Source: Paraburkholderia ginsengiterrae | GTDB lineage: Bacteria; Pseudomonadota; Gammaproteobacteria; Burkholderiales; Burkholderiaceae | Direction of reading: 5' to 3' | DNA length: 64,000 nucleotides | Assembly: GCF_001645125.1 (NCBI RefSeq) | Contig: NZ_LXKA01000338.1 | Location: 62,001 to 126,000 of the forward strand | In this document: positions 63,479 to 64,000 of the stretch, in pieces | Position numbering within the stretch: position 1 is the stretch's first letter | Layout: every line of letters starts with the position of its first letter | Program-made: the position numbers and the translations under genes | Notes under the pieces: generated by a model | What the model was told of the DNA's origin: nothing | The model's input: only the letters and a program-made list of their open reading frames with translations | The model's database searches: none

Positions 63479-64000
63479 ATGGATGTCACACGGATTAAAT
63501 TGGGAATGGTCGGCGCCGTAGCGGGAACGCTAGCCCTGGCCGCATGTGGGCAAAAGCCGCCCGTACGTTCACCCGGGCTGCCTGAGGTCGGCGTGATAAC
63601 AGTCGCACCACAGGCGGTCACGACGACAACCGAACTACCGGGCCGCACCAATGCCTTTCTTGTCGCCCAGGTTCGGGCACGCGTCGACGGTATCGTGCTG
63701 CACCGCGGATTTACAGAAGGCGACGACGTAAAGGAAGGACAACGTCTCTACAAGATCGACCCGGCGCCCTATGTCGCCGCGTTGAATAGCGCCAGGGCAA
63801 CGCTCGCGAAGGCGAGAGCCAACGCGATTGCCGCCGATTCCCTTGCTCAGCGTGATAAGCCGCTGGTGGCCGCAAACGCGATCAGCAAGCAGGAATACGA
63901 CAATGCTGTCGCCGCGGCTGGACAAGCGGAAGCCGACATTGCCGCAGCGAAGGCAGCGGTCGATACAGCGCAGATCAATCTCAACTACACGGACGTGATA
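63479..64000 (+). CDS. RND efflux membrane-fusion lipoprotein (AcrA/MexA-like), partial
   Basis: The first 174 residues of a periplasmic adaptor of a tripartite RND pump; the end lies outside the window. A signal with a lipobox (LALAACG) at about 18-24 is followed by the adaptor's beta and lipoyl region (VTTTTELPGRTNAF, VRARVDGIVL, EGDDVKEGQRLYKIDP) and the coiled-coil hairpin (NAISKQEYDNAVAAAGQAEAD). An inner-membrane pump gene should follow. It may be controlled by the palindromes at 63.0-63.2 kb. Confidence 0.9.
   Translation, partial: MDVTRIKLGMVGAVAGTLALAACGQKPPVRSPGLPEVGVITVAPQAVTTTTELPGRTNAFLVAQVRARVDGIVLHRGFTEGDDVKEGQRLYKIDPAPYVAALNSARATLAKARANAIAADSLAQRDKPLVAANAISKQEYDNAVAAAGQAEADIAAAKAAVDTAQINLNYTDVI

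Noticed and set aside
1-64000. Search for tRNA/rRNA genes, CRISPR arrays, insertion sequences and prophage
   Set aside because: No cloverleaf, regularly spaced repeat array, transposase or phage structural gene was recognised by eye; a covariance-model and profile search would be needed to be sure.

Overview
The window looks like part of a chromosome of a Paraburkholderia/Burkholderia-type betaproteobacterium. The evidence is GC-rich coding DNA, a Burkholderia-style general porin, a C-P lyase cluster with phnF, a DUF1045 gene and phnN divergent from phnGHIJKLM, an acetoacetate decarboxylase / 3-hydroxybutyrate dehydrogenase / patatin operon, and many small Burkholderiales proteins of unknown function. 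No rRNA, tRNA, CRISPR array, insertion sequence or prophage was seen. The species is not claimed.

Layout. 0-5.5 kb: the N-terminal part of an M20 amidohydrolase, a PAS-GGDEF-EAL c-di-GMP protein, a small unknown, a fasciclin-domain protein and a small secreted protein. 5.6-13.7 kb: a phosphonate (C-P lyase) locus; phnF, DUF1045 and phnN read left, phnGHIJKLM reads right as a chain of start/stop overlaps, and a perfect 20-bp palindrome lies between the two units. 13.8-18.3 kb: a lytic transglycosylase with two small exported proteins, then a PotD-like periplasmic binding protein overlapping a membrane diguanylate cyclase, which resembles a ligand-sensing pair. 18.9-23.4 kb: two orphan substrate-binding proteins (polar amino acid; MetQ-like), an AstE/AspA-type metallohydrolase and the porin. 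23.5-28.6 kb: a sugar ABC operon (ROK regulator, ATPase, permease, binding protein) with a near-ideal palindromic operator. 28.8-36 kb: a truncated DUF2950 gene, a periplasmic repeat protein, a membrane-anchored TAXI-type protein, a glycine-zipper protein, a patatin and a large MscS-family channel. 36.2-41.3 kb: a GntR regulator divergent from an operon that may degrade sulfolactate or a related hydroxy-acid (SuyA-like, SuyB-like, DAACS symporter, LDH2/MDH2 dehydrogenase).

41.8-54 kb is an accessory, stress-type region. It is rich in very small genes with strong ribosome sites (entericidin, DUF1059, DUF1488, DUF4142, DUF1328, DUF3096, DUF3309, hydrophilic peptides), together with a ferritin-like protein, a stand-alone LigD-type polymerase domain, a Na+/H+ antiporter, a YflT-type stress protein, a lone receiver domain and several gene remnants. 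54.1-57 kb carries ketone-body/PHB-related metabolism. 57-60 kb carries an SDR remnant, a SnoaL-like protein, a tautomerase, a GlxA-type regulator and a glutaredoxin. 60-64 kb holds a duplicated leader of about 110 bp in front of two genes, a LysE exporter, a MarR regulator, an alpha/beta hydrolase and the start of an RND efflux operon. The hydrolase and the efflux operon diverge from an intergenic region that is itself a decayed inverted duplication carrying four similar palindromes.
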